A model generated the notes under the pieces. It was given only the letters and a program-made list of their open reading frames with translations, did no database searches and had not been told where the DNA came from. DNA of 64,000 nucleotides from assembly GCF_025152525.1 (NCBI RefSeq), contig NZ_JALXXL010000001.1:124001-188000 (forward strand), in the 5' to 3' direction. Position 1 is the stretch's first letter, and every line of letters begins with the position of its first letter. The position numbers were made by a program, and so were the translations under genes. Below, in pieces: positions 44,309-54,296 of this stretch. Origin of the DNA: Corynebacterium sp. p3-SID1056. GTDB lineage: Bacteria; Actinomycetota; Actinomycetes; Mycobacteriales; Mycobacteriaceae.

Positions 44309-44961
44309 CAAAGCACCCCTTTTATGTAGACCTCGTGCGCCTCTTTGACGTTGGCATAACTATAACGGTGCTCAGGTGTTGCGCCGTGGCGGCGCACCGC
44401 ATCCATGTGCACCTTAGTGCCGTAGCCTTTGTGGCCTGCCAGCCCGTAACCCGGGTACACCTCGTCCAGCTCGGTGATGAGCCGATCCCTGCTCACCTTG
44501 GCCAGCACACTCGCCGCCGCGATGCAGCGCGCCGCCGCGTCCCCGCCGATCACCGGCAATTGGGGTGCTGTCATGCCGGGGATGCGGAAGCCGTCGACAA
44601 GCACATAGCCCGCGCGCACTCCGAGCTGCGCCACCGCGCGCCGCGCCCCATCGAGGTTCGCGGTTTGGATGCCGCGGCGGTCGATCTCGGTGGCCGGAAT
44701 GTGCACGATCGCGTGCGCGAGGCTCAGCTCGATGATGGGGCCAAAGAGTGCTTCTCGACGCCGCGCCGTCAGCTTCTTCGAATCCGTCAGCCCCTCGAGC
44801 GCACGAAGGGGCTCGGGCGGCAGCACGCACGCCGCGATCGTGATCGGCCCGAAGCAGGCACCGCGCCCGGCCTCGTCGACGCCCGCGACCGGGCCAAGCC
44901 CCGCCTTGTGCAGCGCGACCTCGTACGTGCGCAGCTGTTTCAGCCTGCGAACACGCCCCAT
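44308..44961 (-). CDS. rnhB: Ribonuclease HII
   Basis: 217 residues; removes RNA from RNA-DNA hybrids and single ribonucleotides. Active-site acids: Asp-Glu in [13 protein letters not shown], Asp in [13 protein letters not shown] region and VDGFRIPG. The ending [24 protein letters not shown] is typical. ATG at 44961, three bases after the lepB stop. Confidence 0.97.
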   Translation of the reverse strand: MGRVRRLKQLRTYEVALHKAGLGPVAGVDEAGRGACFGPITIAACVLPPEPLRALEGLTDSKKLTARRREALFGPIIELSLAHAIVHIPATEIDRRGIQTANLDGARRAVAQLGVRAGYVLVDGFRIPGMTAPQLPVIGGDAAARCIAAASVLAKVSRDRLITELDEVYPGYGLAGHKGYGTKVHMDAVRRHGATPEHRYSYANVKEAHEVYIKGVL

Positions 44962-44964
44962 GCG

Positions 44965-45807
44965 CTACTGCAGGATGTCCGGGCTCTCCACGCCACCGAA
45001 GCGGTTGAGCGGGAAGACGATGCCGAGCACCTTGCCGCGGATGTTCTCGCGCGGGATCGTGCCCTCGAGCCCGTCGCCGAGGTGGTAGCGGGAGTCCATG
45101 GAGTTGGTGCGGTTATCGCCCATCATGAAGTAGTGGTCTTCCGGCACCTCGACCGGCCCGAAGTAGGGCCCGCCGCACACGTCGGATCCCGTGCTGGGAT
45201 CTACCGGGTAGAAGGAGGGCTGCATCATGTAGTCCTGCTCGATGGGAATGCCATCGACCATCACCGAGGAGTCGCCCTCCTGGCAGGACACGGTCTGGCC
45301 GCCCTCGGCGATAATGCGCTTGACCAAGGTGTTCTCGTCCTTCGGCACCAGCCCCACCCAGGAGCCGGCCTCCTGCAGGCCGCGGACAAAGGTGTTATCC
45401 GAGCGGTTGGTGGTAAAGCCGGTGTTCCAGGAATCAGTGCCCTTGAACACGATCACGTCGCCCGGCTTCGGGTCGCTGAACGCGTAGGTGACCTTCTCGA
45501 CAAAGATGCGGTCGCCCGAGCCGTCCTCCCCGTGCAGCGTCGGCTCCATCGAGCCCGAGGGAATCACGTAAAGGCGCCCGATGAAGGTTTGGATGAGGAA
45601 GATGAACACCAGCGTGAGCACGATCACCATGGGGATTTCCACGTACCACGGCAGGTCCTTCTTGCCCTCGTCCTCGGGCGTCTCGGCCGCAGCCGTTGAG
45701 CCACGAGGGGCAGCAGGCGCGCCCGAGGCGACTGCCGGCACAGTAGTGTCGCGGGGGTACTCCGGCTCCGGGTGCGAGCCGCTCGGCTTTCCATTCACGT
45801 TGGTCAC
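44965..45807 (-). CDS. lepB: Signal peptidase I
   Basis: 280 residues; membrane serine protease removing Sec/Tat signal peptides. Cytosolic Pro/Ala-rich N-terminus (about 45), one helix (IPMVIVLTLVFIFLIQTFI), then PSGSMEPTL with the nucleophile Ser, LVKRIIAEGG with the Lys base and GDNRTNSMDSR. GTG at 45807 is chosen because TAAAGT ends seven bases before it (leaderless); GTG at 45816 would overlap that box, and GTG at 45798 is also possible. Confidence 0.95.
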   Translation of the reverse strand: MTNVNGKPSGSHPEPEYPRDTTVPAVASGAPAAPRGSTAAAETPEDEGKKDLPWYVEIPMVIVLTLVFIFLIQTFIGRLYVIPSGSMEPTLHGEDGSGDRIFVEKVTYAFSDPKPGDVIVFKGTDSWNTGFTTNRSDNTFVRGLQEAGSWVGLVPKDENTLVKRIIAEGGQTVSCQEGDSSVMVDGIPIEQDYMMQPSFYPVDPSTGSDVCGGPYFGPVEVPEDHYFMMGDNRTNSMDSRYHLGDGLEGTIPRENIRGKVLGIVFPLNRFGGVESPDILQ

Positions 45808-45830
45808 CTCGCACACTTTAGCAGCCCATG

Positions 45831-45869
45831 CAAAACGCCCCGCGCACCATTCCTGGCGTGCGGGGCGTA
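45831..45869 (-). terminator. Intrinsic terminator of rplS
   Basis: CGCCCCGCACGCC pairs with GGTGCGCGGGGCG around a short loop, followed by TTTTG. Sits immediately after the rplS stop. Confidence 0.93.
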
Positions 45870-45887
45870 GGCCGAAGCTTCAAAAGC

Positions 45888-46235
45888 TTAGCGACGCTCC
45901 TTAATACGAGCTGCCTTACCACGCAGATCGCGCATGTAGTACAGCTTCGCACGGCGGACGTCACCCTTGCGGACAACCTCGATCTTCTCGATGTTCGGGG
46001 AGTGCACCGGGAAGGTACGCTCCACGTCGATGCCGAAGGAGACCTTGCGGACCGTGAAGGTCTCGCGGATGCCGCCACCCTGACGACGCACAACAAAGCC
46101 GGTGAAGACCTGGGTACGGGTCACCGAGCCCTCGATCACCTTCACGTGCACGTCGAGCGTGTCGCCCGGGCGGAAGTCCGGAATGTCGTCGCGCAGCTGG
46201 CCTGCGTCTACAAGATCAATAATGCCGTTGCTCAT
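45888..46235 (-). CDS. rplS: 50S ribosomal protein L19
   Basis: 115 residues. [36 protein letters not shown] and [17 protein letters not shown] are the L19 signature. AAAGGA precedes ATG at 46235; the frame to 46511 is antisense to the end of the tex region. The gene stands alone here between tex and lepB with its own terminator, though it follows trmD in order. Confidence 0.98.
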   Translation of the reverse strand: MSNGIIDLVDAGQLRDDIPDFRPGDTLDVHVKVIEGSVTRTQVFTGFVVRRQGGGIRETFTVRKVSFGIDVERTFPVHSPNIEKIEVVRKGDVRRAKLYYMRDLRGKAARIKERR

Positions 46236-46350
46236 ATCAAGCAATCCTTTTCGTTTAAGGACAGAGGACCCTAGCGGCTTTTCCCATTCAAGGGCGCTCG
46301 GCTGGTTCATGTCGCCTACAACAACCCGAGCAAGTTTACACAGGCCAGAC

Positions 46351-48645
46351 CTATTTCCCAAATCCGGCACGCTTGAGCGCATCCGCCATCGAGCCGCCCG
46401 GAGCTTTTTGCTTCTCGACGCCGCGTCGTCCCCCACCCCGGCGCTTCCCACCACGCGACTGCGAAGGCTTGCCGCCGCCGCGCTTGGGTTCCTGCCCCGG
46501 CTCGTCGTCAAGCCGCAGGCTCAGCCCGATGCGCTGGCGCTCGACGTCAACGTCCATCACTTTGACCTTGACCACCTCGCCTGAGCGCACCACGTCGTGC
46601 GGGTCGTTGACGTACTTGTGGCTCATCGCGGAGACGTGGACGAGGCCGTCCTGGTGCACGCCCACGTCGACGAACGCGCCGAAGGCGGCGACGTTGGTCA
46701 CTGTGCCCTCGAGGATCATGCCCGGGGTCAAGTCAGAAACCTTGTTTACGCCCTCCTTGAAGGTGGCGGTTTTGAACTCCGGGCGCGGGTCGCGGCCCGG
46801 CTTGTCCAGCTCCGCGATGATGTCGGTGACCGTGGGCACGCCGAAGGTTTCGTCAGCGAAATCGGCCGGGCGCAGCTTCGTCAGCACCGCGCTGTTGCCG
46901 ATCAGCCCCTTGGTATCCAAGCCGGTCGACGCGGCGATCCGCTTGACCACCGGGTATGCCTCGGGGTGGACAGCGGAGGCGTCGAGCGGGTCGGCCGCGC
47001 CCTGGATGCGCAAGAAGCCCGCGGACTGCTCGAAGGCCTTGGGCCCGAGCCGCGGTACCTTGCCCAGCTCCTTGCGCGAGGCAAAGGAGCCGTGCTCGTC
47101 GCGGTAGGCCACGATGTTCTTCGCAATCGTGGGGTTGACCCCGGCGACGCGCTCCAGCAGGGGCACCGAGGCTGTGTTGACGTCCACGCCGACCGAGTTC
47201 ACCGCGTCCTCGACCACGGCATCGAGCGTGCGCGCGAGTGCGGCCTGGTTCACGTCGTGCTGGTACTGCCCCACCCCGATGGACTTCGGGTCCACCTTCA
47301 CCAGCTCGGCGAGCGGGTCCTGCAGGCGGCGGGCGATAGAGACCGCCGAGCGCAGGGAGACGTCCATATCCGGGAACTCCTCGGCGGCGATCTCGCTTGC
47401 CGAGTACACCGAGGCACCCGACTCGGAGACCACCACCGGCGTCGGCCGTTTTCCGCCCGCCTGGGCGATAAGGTCCGCGACCTCGCCGGCGAGCTTCTCC
47501 GACTCGCGACTGGCGGTACCGTTGCCCACCGCGATGAGCTCCACCGCGTGCTGCGCGCACAGCGAGGACAGCGTCTGCACCGCTTGCTGCCACTGGTTCT
47601 GCGGCTGGTGCGGGTAGACGATCGTGGTGTCGAGCACCTTGCCGGTGCCGTCGATGACCGCGCATTTCACGCCGTTGCGGTAGCCCGGGTCCAGGGCAAG
47701 CGTGGCGCGCTGGCCCGCGGGTGCGGCAAGCAAGACGTCGCGCAGGTTGGTCTTGAACACCTCGAGGGCGCCCTCCTCGGCCTTCTCTTTGAGCCGCACG
47801 CGCGTATCCAGGTTCGCGGAGACCTGCAGCTTGGTGCGCCAGCCCCACTTGACGGCCTTGGCGAGCCACTCGCTGTCGTCGACAGACAGCTCAAAGCGAT
47901 CGGCGATCATGCCCTGGTAGATCGACTCGTCGCCCGCGTCTAGGTCGAGCGTGAGCACGCCCTCGTTCTCGCCGCGCAACAGCGCGAGGATGCGGTGCGA
48001 GGGCAGGGACTCGAAGGGCTCGTTGAACTCGAAGTAGTCCTTGAACTTCGCGCCTTCCGCTTCCTTGCCCTCGACGACCGACGAGCGCATCGTGCCGGTG
48101 GCGTAGAGCCGCTCGCGGACCTCGCCGACCAGGTCGGCGTCGGTGGCGAAGCGGTCGACCAGGATGGCGCGCGCGCCGTCGAGCGCGGCCTTCGTCTCCG
48201 CGAAGCCCTCGCACAGGAAGTCCTGCGCAAGCGTCTCGGGGTCGGTGCCCGGGGCGCTGATCAGCTTGTCCAGCAGCGGCTCGAGGCCGGCCTCGCGGGC
48301 GATATCCGCCTTGGTCTTGCGGCGCTTCTTGTACGGCAGATAGAGGTCCTCCACGCGCGCCTTCGTCTCGGCGGCGAGGATGTCGCGCTTGAGCTCGTCG
48401 CTCAGCTTGCCCTGCTCCTCGATGGCCTCGAGGACCGTCTGCTTGCGCTCCTCCAGCTCCACGAGGTAGGTGTGGCGCTCCTCGATGTGGCGCAGCTGCG
48501 CGTCGTCGAGCCCGCCGGTTGCTTCCTTGCGGTAGCGGGAGATGAATGGGACGGTGTTGCCCTCGGCCAGCAGCTTGAGTGCTGCCTCGACCTGGTGCGG
48601 TTGGACGTTGAGTTCTGTCGCGATTGTCGCTGCGAGAGATGTCAT
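46351..48645 (-). CDS. tex: Tex-family RNA-binding transcription accessory protein
   Basis: 764 residues. N-terminal helical HTH-like region ([29 protein letters not shown]), YqgF-like RNase H fold ([17 protein letters not shown]), helix-hairpin-helix ([21 protein letters not shown]), and a C-terminal S1 domain ([24 protein letters not shown]). The tail is Gly/Arg-rich. ATG overlaps the trmD stop (ATGA), so rimM-trmD-tex is a coupled operon. Tex affects transcription or RNA decay in other species; the exact role is unclear. Confidence 0.96.
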   Translation of the reverse strand: MTSLAATIATELNVQPHQVEAALKLLAEGNTVPFISRYRKEATGGLDDAQLRHIEERHTYLVELEERKQTVLEAIEEQGKLSDELKRDILAAETKARVEDLYLPYKKRRKTKADIAREAGLEPLLDKLISAPGTDPETLAQDFLCEGFAETKAALDGARAILVDRFATDADLVGEVRERLYATGTMRSSVVEGKEAEGAKFKDYFEFNEPFESLPSHRILALLRGENEGVLTLDLDAGDESIYQGMIADRFELSVDDSEWLAKAVKWGWRTKLQVSANLDTRVRLKEKAEEGALEVFKTNLRDVLLAAPAGQRATLALDPGYRNGVKCAVIDGTGKVLDTTIVYPHQPQNQWQQAVQTLSSLCAQHAVELIAVGNGTASRESEKLAGEVADLIAQAGGKRPTPVVVSESGASVYSASEIAAEEFPDMDVSLRSAVSIARRLQDPLAELVKVDPKSIGVGQYQHDVNQAALARTLDAVVEDAVNSVGVDVNTASVPLLERVAGVNPTIAKNIVAYRDEHGSFASRKELGKVPRLGPKAFEQSAGFLRIQGAADPLDASAVHPEAYPVVKRIAASTGLDTKGLIGNSAVLTKLRPADFADETFGVPTVTDIIAELDKPGRDPRPEFKTATFKEGVNKVSDLTPGMILEGTVTNVAAFGAFVDVGVHQDGLVHVSAMSHKYVNDPHDVVRSGEVVKVKVMDVDVERQRIGLSLRLDDEPGQEPKRGGGKPSQSRGGKRRGGGRRGVEKQKAPGGSMADALKRAGFGK

Positions 48646-49850
48646 TGTTGTGATTCTACTTGCCGGGTCGCCCCGACCCACTGGGTGCCCCGCGGCAGGG
48701 CCGCAACCACGGCCTCGGTGGCTTCCGCGTCGCCCAGCGTGGTGCGGCCGGTGATTTCGAGCTGGCACAGCGGTACCTGCGGCGGGCGGCCGTGCTCGCG
48801 CTCGTAGGCCTGTTCCAGCATGGAGGGCTCGAAGCAGGCGGGGCCTTTGCGCTCGGTGAGTGTCGCGTCATCGACGCGGTAGCCTGCCTTGGCCAGCGCG
48901 CGACGCAAACGCTTGCGCGTCTTGGCCCAGTCGCGCGGGTCGAGTAGGACGTCGAGTCCGGTGATCACTGGGCGGGAATCGAGGAAGAACACGTCGTCTG
49001 TGTCAAGGCGACCAGATTGGCGTGCCTGCGCGATGAGGTCCGGGCGCACGCGCTGCGTGCGCGTCAGCGAGGCTTGCCTGCGCCACTGTTCCACCTTGCC
49101 GTGGTCCCCGGAGGCGAGCACGCGAGGCGCATCAATCCCGCGCCACGTGCGCGGCTTGGTGTAGCTCGGGGCCTCGAGCAGGCCGTCGGAGAAACTGTCG
49201 TCCTCGTGACTCTGGGTGTTGCCCAGCACGCCCGGGATGAGCCTCGTTACGGCCTCAGCAATGACGAGTGTGGCGACCTCGCCGCCGATGAGCACGTAGT
49301 CACCGATGGAGACCTCTCGCACGCGGTAGCGCTGCGCGGCGTCCTCGAAGACGCGCTGGTCGATGCCCTCGTAGCGCCCGCAGGCCACCACGATGTGCTT
49401 CTCGCGCGACCAGGCCTGGGCGTCCGCCTGCGTAAACGGCGCACCGGCCGGGGTAGGTACGAGCAGCAGCGGCGCTTCGGGGTCCTCGCCCTCGCGCACA
49501 TCGCGGGCCTCGTACGGCCGGGCTTCGACGCCGCGACGTTCGTCGTGGCGCACCTTGTCGTTGCGGTGCGCGGCAGCGGTGGTGAGGTTTTCGGCACCCG
49601 CGGACCCGGCAGCAACCGCATCGAGCGCCGCACCCCACACCGCAGGTTTCATCACCATGCCTGGGCCGCCGCCCAAGGGCGGGGCGTCCACGGATTTGTG
49701 GTTGCCTTCGCCCCACTGCCGCAGGTCGTGCACGCCCACCTGAAGGATCCCCTGCTCAATTGCTTTACCCAGCAGCGCGTGGCGCAGCGGCTCGAGGTAT
49801 TCGGGGAAGATGGTGACGACGTCGAAGCGCAGCTGCGTGGTGCTAGACAT
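48642..49850 (-). CDS. trmD: tRNA (guanine-N1)-methyltransferase TrmD with a C-terminal extension
   Basis: 402 residues; methylates G37 of tRNAs. The SPOUT domain shows FDVVTIFPEYLEPL, PPLGGGPGMVMKP, CGRYEGIDQRV, SIGDYVLIGGEVA, LIPGVLGNTQSHEDDSF and YTKPRTWRG. The family is usually 230-280 residues. Here a charged 45-residue insertion follows the GGGPGM region, and after about residue 290 comes an extra 110-residue segment (DWAKTRKRLRRALAKAGYRV ... CQLEITGRTTLGDAEATEAV) that I do not recognise. It overlaps rimM by 8 bp. Confidence 0.95.
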   Translation of the reverse strand: MSSTTQLRFDVVTIFPEYLEPLRHALLGKAIEQGILQVGVHDLRQWGEGNHKSVDAPPLGGGPGMVMKPAVWGAALDAVAAGSAGAENLTTAAAHRNDKVRHDERRGVEARPYEARDVREGEDPEAPLLLVPTPAGAPFTQADAQAWSREKHIVVACGRYEGIDQRVFEDAAQRYRVREVSIGDYVLIGGEVATLVIAEAVTRLIPGVLGNTQSHEDDSFSDGLLEAPSYTKPRTWRGIDAPRVLASGDHGKVEQWRRQASLTRTQRVRPDLIAQARQSGRLDTDDVFFLDSRPVITGLDVLLDPRDWAKTRKRLRRALAKAGYRVDDATLTERKGPACFEPSMLEQAYEREHGRPPQVPLCQLEITGRTTLGDAEATEAVVAALPRGTQWVGATRQVESQQ

Positions 49851-50343
49851 CGAGCAGCCCCTCCGGCGGGGTGATGGTCAGGTAGCCCTGCTCCAGGTCC
49901 ACCTCCGGGACGATGTCCATGACGAAGGGGATGAGCACTTCCCTGCCCTGGTAGTCCACTTCGAGGATCTTGCGGTTCGGGGTGTCCATGATGCCGGTGA
50001 CCTTGCCAATAGGCCTTTCGTCCATACGAACGTCAAGCCCGATGAGTTCGTGGTCGTAGTACGCGTCGTCTTCCTCGTCGTGGTCGAGGGGTTCGGCGAA
50101 GAATTTCATGCCGCGGAGGCTGTCGGCGGCGGTGCGGTCGGGGACCTCCTCAAAGCTGACCAAGAGGCGCTTTTGGTGTGGACGTACCGTCTTCACCGTC
50201 AGCCGCTGTTCTTTACCAGCTTGGCGGCCCGTGAGCACTGCTCCGACAACAATGTGGTCTTCGGATTCCTCCGTCAACAACTCCACGGCAACCTCACCCC
50301 GAATACCGTGGGATTTCACTACGCGACCGATAAGCATTTCCAT
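49843..50343 (-). CDS. rimM: 16S rRNA processing protein RimM
   Basis: 166 residues; 30S assembly factor that binds S19. RimM N-domain LIGRVVKSHGIRGEVAVELLTE, then a PRC barrel with DHELIGLDVR and ITPPEGLLDV at the end. ATG at 50343 lies eight bases after TAGCCT, so a leaderless promoter here separates it from rpsP. The usual rpsP-KH-rimM order is interrupted by the 50523-60250 insertion. Confidence 0.97.
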   Translation of the reverse strand: MEMLIGRVVKSHGIRGEVAVELLTEESEDHIVVGAVLTGRQAGKEQRLTVKTVRPHQKRLLVSFEEVPDRTAADSLRGMKFFAEPLDHDEEDDAYYDHELIGLDVRMDERPIGKVTGIMDTPNRKILEVDYQGREVLIPFVMDIVPEVDLEQGYLTITPPEGLLDV

Positions 50344-50351
50344 GAAGCACA

Positions 50352-50357
50352 AGGCTA
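50352..50357 (-). promoter_or_regulatory. -10 box TAGCCT for leaderless rimM
   Basis: TAGCCT on the minus strand, eight bases, then the rimM ATG at 50343. Gives rimM-trmD-tex its own promoter. Confidence 0.5.
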
Positions 50358-50522
50358 CCAGCGGCGAATGCGGCGACTCCGCCGAGATCAAGCAACGTGG
50401 GCCGCCTCTTATGGTTCCAGGATGTGCGACATAGCGAAGCCATTGAAGGGATACGTAATCTGTGTCACGATGCCGGGCAAGAAGCTGCCGCCGCACCAAC
50501 CTCGACCGTTTAAGGACGCAAC

Positions 50523-52745
50523 GTGAACTACTTTGAGCAACTCGCCAAAGAGCAAGCCGAGAAAGAGCATTGGATGACCGTCAAATGGTGGCGCCCCGGC
50601 ATGACCTTGGAAGAAGCCTACGAGACGATTCGCGCCCTCCCGATCGACCCCAAATATCTCATCGAGAACCCAACACAGCCCGAACAAGAGGGGTGGAACC
50701 AATTCAGGGGTGACACATTCATCCAGATTCGCCTGCGCGAGCTGTTTGAGGGCTACACGATCGCACACGGCGACCCATACTTTATTGGGTTGATGGGTCA
50801 GGCCGGCTTCGAACGCGACTTTCTCCTCTGGCACGACGCCGAGCTCCGGGAAGCACTCATTTGGCCGCTCTTTTCGCTCGGCGGCACCCAGGAAGTCAGC
50901 TTCACCACCATGGAGAAGAAGTATTGGCCCGGCTGGGCAAAATCGCTTGCTGCACTGGTGAACGAGGGAATGCTTGACCGCGGCCGGCTGCTCGATGAGA
51001 TGCTCAAAGCACTGAACCGAGGGTTTCCCGCCCACCGCGTTCGCTGGTTTACCCAGCATTACGAGGATTTCGCACCGAGCGAGGAGGAAACCACGAAGCG
51101 CCAACACCTGCTGATCGCCGCGATGGGGTCGGGCGTGGGCTCAACAACCACGTTCGCAGTCAAACAGCTCTCTCGCCTATCGGAGTTGGATGCAGACGGG
51201 TTTGTTGCCGCCGCTGCCCACGCCCTGAGTGGTTCGAAGGCGACGGCCATCACGGCGCTGAGAATGCTAGAGAAGATCTCGGCCGAGCGTGAAGACCTGA
51301 CTGCAGGGATCGCCAACGCCGCGCAAACCGGCCTCTACCATGCAAAGGACGAGATCGTACGCCGCAGCGCCGCACTTCTTCGCGCGCTGAATAGGGCCGA
51401 GCTTATCGACGCCGCCCGTGACACCTTGTCCCCTGTTATGGCACTCGAATTGTTCGGTCCCCAGGACACCAGCAGCGCAGACACCCCCGGAGTGCCTTCC
51501 GCATCGTTGGCACAGCACGTCGAGGCGCAACCTGTCACCCCGTGGACGGACGAGGACGCCCTGTTTCGCACCCGCGAGTTGCTCGCCACACCCGACGCGG
51601 TGGGCTTTGCGCTACTCCTTGCCTGGCTGGCTGAAACCGGGCCACGGGCGTTGGAGATCATTCAACCGGTGCTGCCGAACGACGGCCCCGCGTCTTCTGC
51701 CACCGATGCGCGCTGGCTGTTGGCACAATGCCGCTGTTCTCCTGCCGAGGTGAAAGAAGCCAACGCGTTTAGGCTGAAAACTGATCTGAGTAGGGAATCG
51801 CTGTTGCGAGTCGTTGCCATCGTGCATGGGCTCCAGCCCACGCGCACGTTGCTCTCGACGCCGACGGACACTTTCGGTCGCGTGGACAACATGGAATTCG
51901 CCCGCCGACTTGCCACATACCCAAACCGCGATGACATCTGGCACGACGATGCGCTCCTCGCTCACTTGCGATTGGTGGACTACCAGGACGACAACACCGG
52001 TTACGTGCCTGTGCAGGGAGTGCGAGCTGGCTGCGACTGCATCCTGTGGACTCCGCCTGAAGACCGATGCACCCAGTGCGGCGCAAGCCGCGTGTGGGTA
52101 CGCACCGAACAAGGGTGGAAAGACCGGAGCGCAAAGCGCGAGGAGGCGCTGCCGTTTCTGGTTTCCAGCCCGTACAGCGCAACCCACTTACCGGCCGAAC
52201 GCGCAATCGTCGCCCCGAGCTGCGTGGATGCCTACACCCACGACATGGAAGACGACCTTGATGGAGGGTTGTCGAGCTACCCAGAGAAGCAAGACCCCGG
52301 CATCGTTGACGTACTGACCTGGCACCCAGGCACATGGTCACGCCACACCGCCAGGTTCCTGGGCAAGGCCATGGCGAATGTTGATCCCGAAATGCGCGCA
52401 ATCGCTGCGGAGCTTGTGGCAACGACGCTCCCGGAAGCCATCGAGGCGGACACCACTGCGCGCGAATGGGCACAGATAGACAACGTCATCCTTAGCCGTT
52501 GGGCGGCCTCGCTTGCCGACGCTGCAACGCTCAACCCAACCTACGTCCATGGCATCCTTGCACACCTCCTGCCTCAGCTGGACCATAAGTCACGCGACCT
52601 CGGCAAGCTCATCGAGCTCTTCCGTAACGTGCGACTCGACACCGGCTCGCGAGAACTCGACGCTGCGCTGTGCGAATGGCTTGACGCCTTCAGCGGCAAA
52701 TCAAAAGCAGCGCAGGAAGCGGCGGCGCTGCTTAAGGAGGCCTAG
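50523..52745 (+). CDS. Large HEAT-like protein with Zn-ribbon-like motif (DUF6493-like)
   Basis: 740 residues from GTG at 50523 with AAGGA upstream. The first 330 residues look like helical HEAT-type repeats (AVKQLSRLSELDADGF, AHALSGSKATAITALRML). A CDCILWTPPEDRCTQC motif (C-x-C-x10-C-x2-C) suggests a small zinc site in the last third. No signal peptide. I believe it matches DUF6493, a family found next to SWIM zinc-finger proteins in Streptomyces. Stop and next start are adjacent (TAGATG), so the pair is translated together. Function unknown; related SWIM clusters elsewhere include MoxR ATPase and VWA proteins, absent here. Confidence 0.75.
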   Translation: MNYFEQLAKEQAEKEHWMTVKWWRPGMTLEEAYETIRALPIDPKYLIENPTQPEQEGWNQFRGDTFIQIRLRELFEGYTIAHGDPYFIGLMGQAGFERDFLLWHDAELREALIWPLFSLGGTQEVSFTTMEKKYWPGWAKSLAALVNEGMLDRGRLLDEMLKALNRGFPAHRVRWFTQHYEDFAPSEEETTKRQHLLIAAMGSGVGSTTTFAVKQLSRLSELDADGFVAAAAHALSGSKATAITALRMLEKISAEREDLTAGIANAAQTGLYHAKDEIVRRSAALLRALNRAELIDAARDTLSPVMALELFGPQDTSSADTPGVPSASLAQHVEAQPVTPWTDEDALFRTRELLATPDAVGFALLLAWLAETGPRALEIIQPVLPNDGPASSATDARWLLAQCRCSPAEVKEANAFRLKTDLSRESLLRVVAIVHGLQPTRTLLSTPTDTFGRVDNMEFARRLATYPNRDDIWHDDALLAHLRLVDYQDDNTGYVPVQGVRAGCDCILWTPPEDRCTQCGASRVWVRTEQGWKDRSAKREEALPFLVSSPYSATHLPAERAIVAPSCVDAYTHDMEDDLDGGLSSYPEKQDPGIVDVLTWHPGTWSRHTARFLGKAMANVDPEMRAIAAELVATTLPEAIEADTTAREWAQIDNVILSRWAASLADAATLNPTYVHGILAHLLPQLDHKSRDLGKLIELFRNVRLDTGSRELDAALCEWLDAFSGKSKAAQEAAALLKEA

Positions 52746-54089
52746 ATGCACTACACGTACACCCGCCCATCCGCCATGACTGACCGAGGCCTCGAGCTTG
52801 CCACCAGCGGCGGCACGCGTTTCCACGTGGACGAGCCGCACTTTTTCAGCGGGTTCGTGGAAAACCCGCATATCGTCGCCCGCGGGGTGCTTACCGTCGC
52901 AGACTATGCCGCGAAACGTTTCTACACGCCCGTGAATACCGTGGCGCTCGCCGCTCTTGACCCGGTGGTCACCTCCACCCCAGAAGGTCTGCGGTTCGAA
53001 TCCTTCTCCGGCTGCTGCGGCGCATATGCCCGCCTGGATGTCACCGATCTTGACGCACAATCCCACCAGTCGGGCGTGACCAACGTGGACATCAACACCC
53101 CGCTGCGCGAAGCGCTTGCGACTGTCACACCGGGTTCGCCACTCCAGCTCACCATTGCAGATGACGCGCTGCACGTCACGACGATGGACAACGCCCTGGA
53201 AGAGAAAAAGGTCAACCTACCTTTACGGTGGGTGAAAGGGCTTGCAGAATCGCAGCGTATGAGCGCCACCATGACGCTGCAGCAGGAGCTTACGGGGCTG
53301 GAGGCAACAAAATTCATCACCTCGCTGCCGGGGACATCTTCACCGAAGTCAGTGTCGTGGGCCACACCAGCCTTACGGGGCTTGCGCCTGGCATCGAAGC
53401 CGTCGAAAGGTGCGGTGTGTTTGCCCGGACCGGAGCGTTTGAAAACTCTCGTCCCCCTTCTGCCCTACGTGACCAAGCTGTCGGCATACGGCACCGAGAG
53501 TGACGGCTCTTCGCAGCCGAAGTCTTCCGCATGGGTTGTTGACCTGCCCGGTGCGCGGTTCACAGTAGTGCTCAGCCCGATGAAGACGCGCGGCTTTTCC
53601 GGTGAGGGCTCACTGCTGATGTCCCTGAACAGCCGACACGCGGCCGATGATGCTGACCTTATTTCCACGGTTCTGGCGTTCGATCCCCACATTGACATCT
53701 CCCACCTCGCGGCGGAGACCGGACTCAGCCCAGAGCGCATTGAAGACGCGCTCCAAGTCCTTGCTTCAACCGGTCAGGTTGGCTACGACCTCACCCTGGG
53801 CGCGTATTTTCACCGCCCGCTGCCGCTTGACCCGAATGTGGTCGGCAAGCTCAACGCTCGCCTTGGCAGTGCCGAGGAGCTTTTGGCCGGCAACGCAGTC
53901 ACCCCTCTCGACGGGCACAACGACGAATTCACGGTGCGCTCCGGCTCCAATACATACACGGTGAAGCTTGATGACGACGCTTCTGCGTTTGCGTGTACTT
54001 GCTTCTGGTTTGCGAAGCACAAAGACACCCGCGGCCCATGCAAACACGTGTTGGCGGCGAACGCGTTTCGTGAGAGGGCTCGTGAATAG
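52746..54089 (+). CDS. SWIM zinc-finger protein, partner of the DUF6493-like gene
   Basis: 447 residues. The C-terminal SWIM motif is CTCFWFAKHKDTRGPCKH (C-x-C-x(n)-C-x-H), typical of DNA- or protein-binding zinc fingers. The rest has no recognised domain; a winged-helix-like stretch (DPHIDISHLAAETGLSPERIEDALQVLASTGQ) lies before it. It follows the partner stop directly. In actinobacteria SWIM genes often pair with DUF6493 or DUF5691 genes; the biological role is not established. Confidence 0.82.
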   Translation: MHYTYTRPSAMTDRGLELATSGGTRFHVDEPHFFSGFVENPHIVARGVLTVADYAAKRFYTPVNTVALAALDPVVTSTPEGLRFESFSGCCGAYARLDVTDLDAQSHQSGVTNVDINTPLREALATVTPGSPLQLTIADDALHVTTMDNALEEKKVNLPLRWVKGLAESQRMSATMTLQQELTGLEATKFITSLPGTSSPKSVSWATPALRGLRLASKPSKGAVCLPGPERLKTLVPLLPYVTKLSAYGTESDGSSQPKSSAWVVDLPGARFTVVLSPMKTRGFSGEGSLLMSLNSRHAADDADLISTVLAFDPHIDISHLAAETGLSPERIEDALQVLASTGQVGYDLTLGAYFHRPLPLDPNVVGKLNARLGSAEELLAGNAVTPLDGHNDEFTVRSGSNTYTVKLDDDASAFACTCFWFAKHKDTRGPCKHVLAANAFRERARE

Positions 54090-54214
54090 CCGTAGATAAG
54101 CAAGTTGTCCTGGCGCACCGCAGCTGCCTGTGTGATTTCGGCTGCGGTTTCGCTCTCCTACCAAACGCCCGCGAGTAGAGGTGAATACTGCGACGCAAGC
54201 GGTTGGAAAAGAGA

Positions 54215-54253
54215 GTTGCCCCGCACCCCCCTGAGGTGGGGATGCGGGGCAAC
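54215..54253. terminator. Hairpin between the convergent SWIM and surface-protein genes
   Basis: GTTGCCCCGCA pairs with TGCGGGGCAAC, with an inner CCCC/GGGG. On the minus strand TCTCTTTT follows, so it may end the surface-protein mRNA; it could also act on the SWIM transcript. Confidence 0.75.
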
Positions 54254-54296
54254 GTCGGACTCGTGGTGAGCCCTTAGTTAGGCCGCGAGGATTGGC

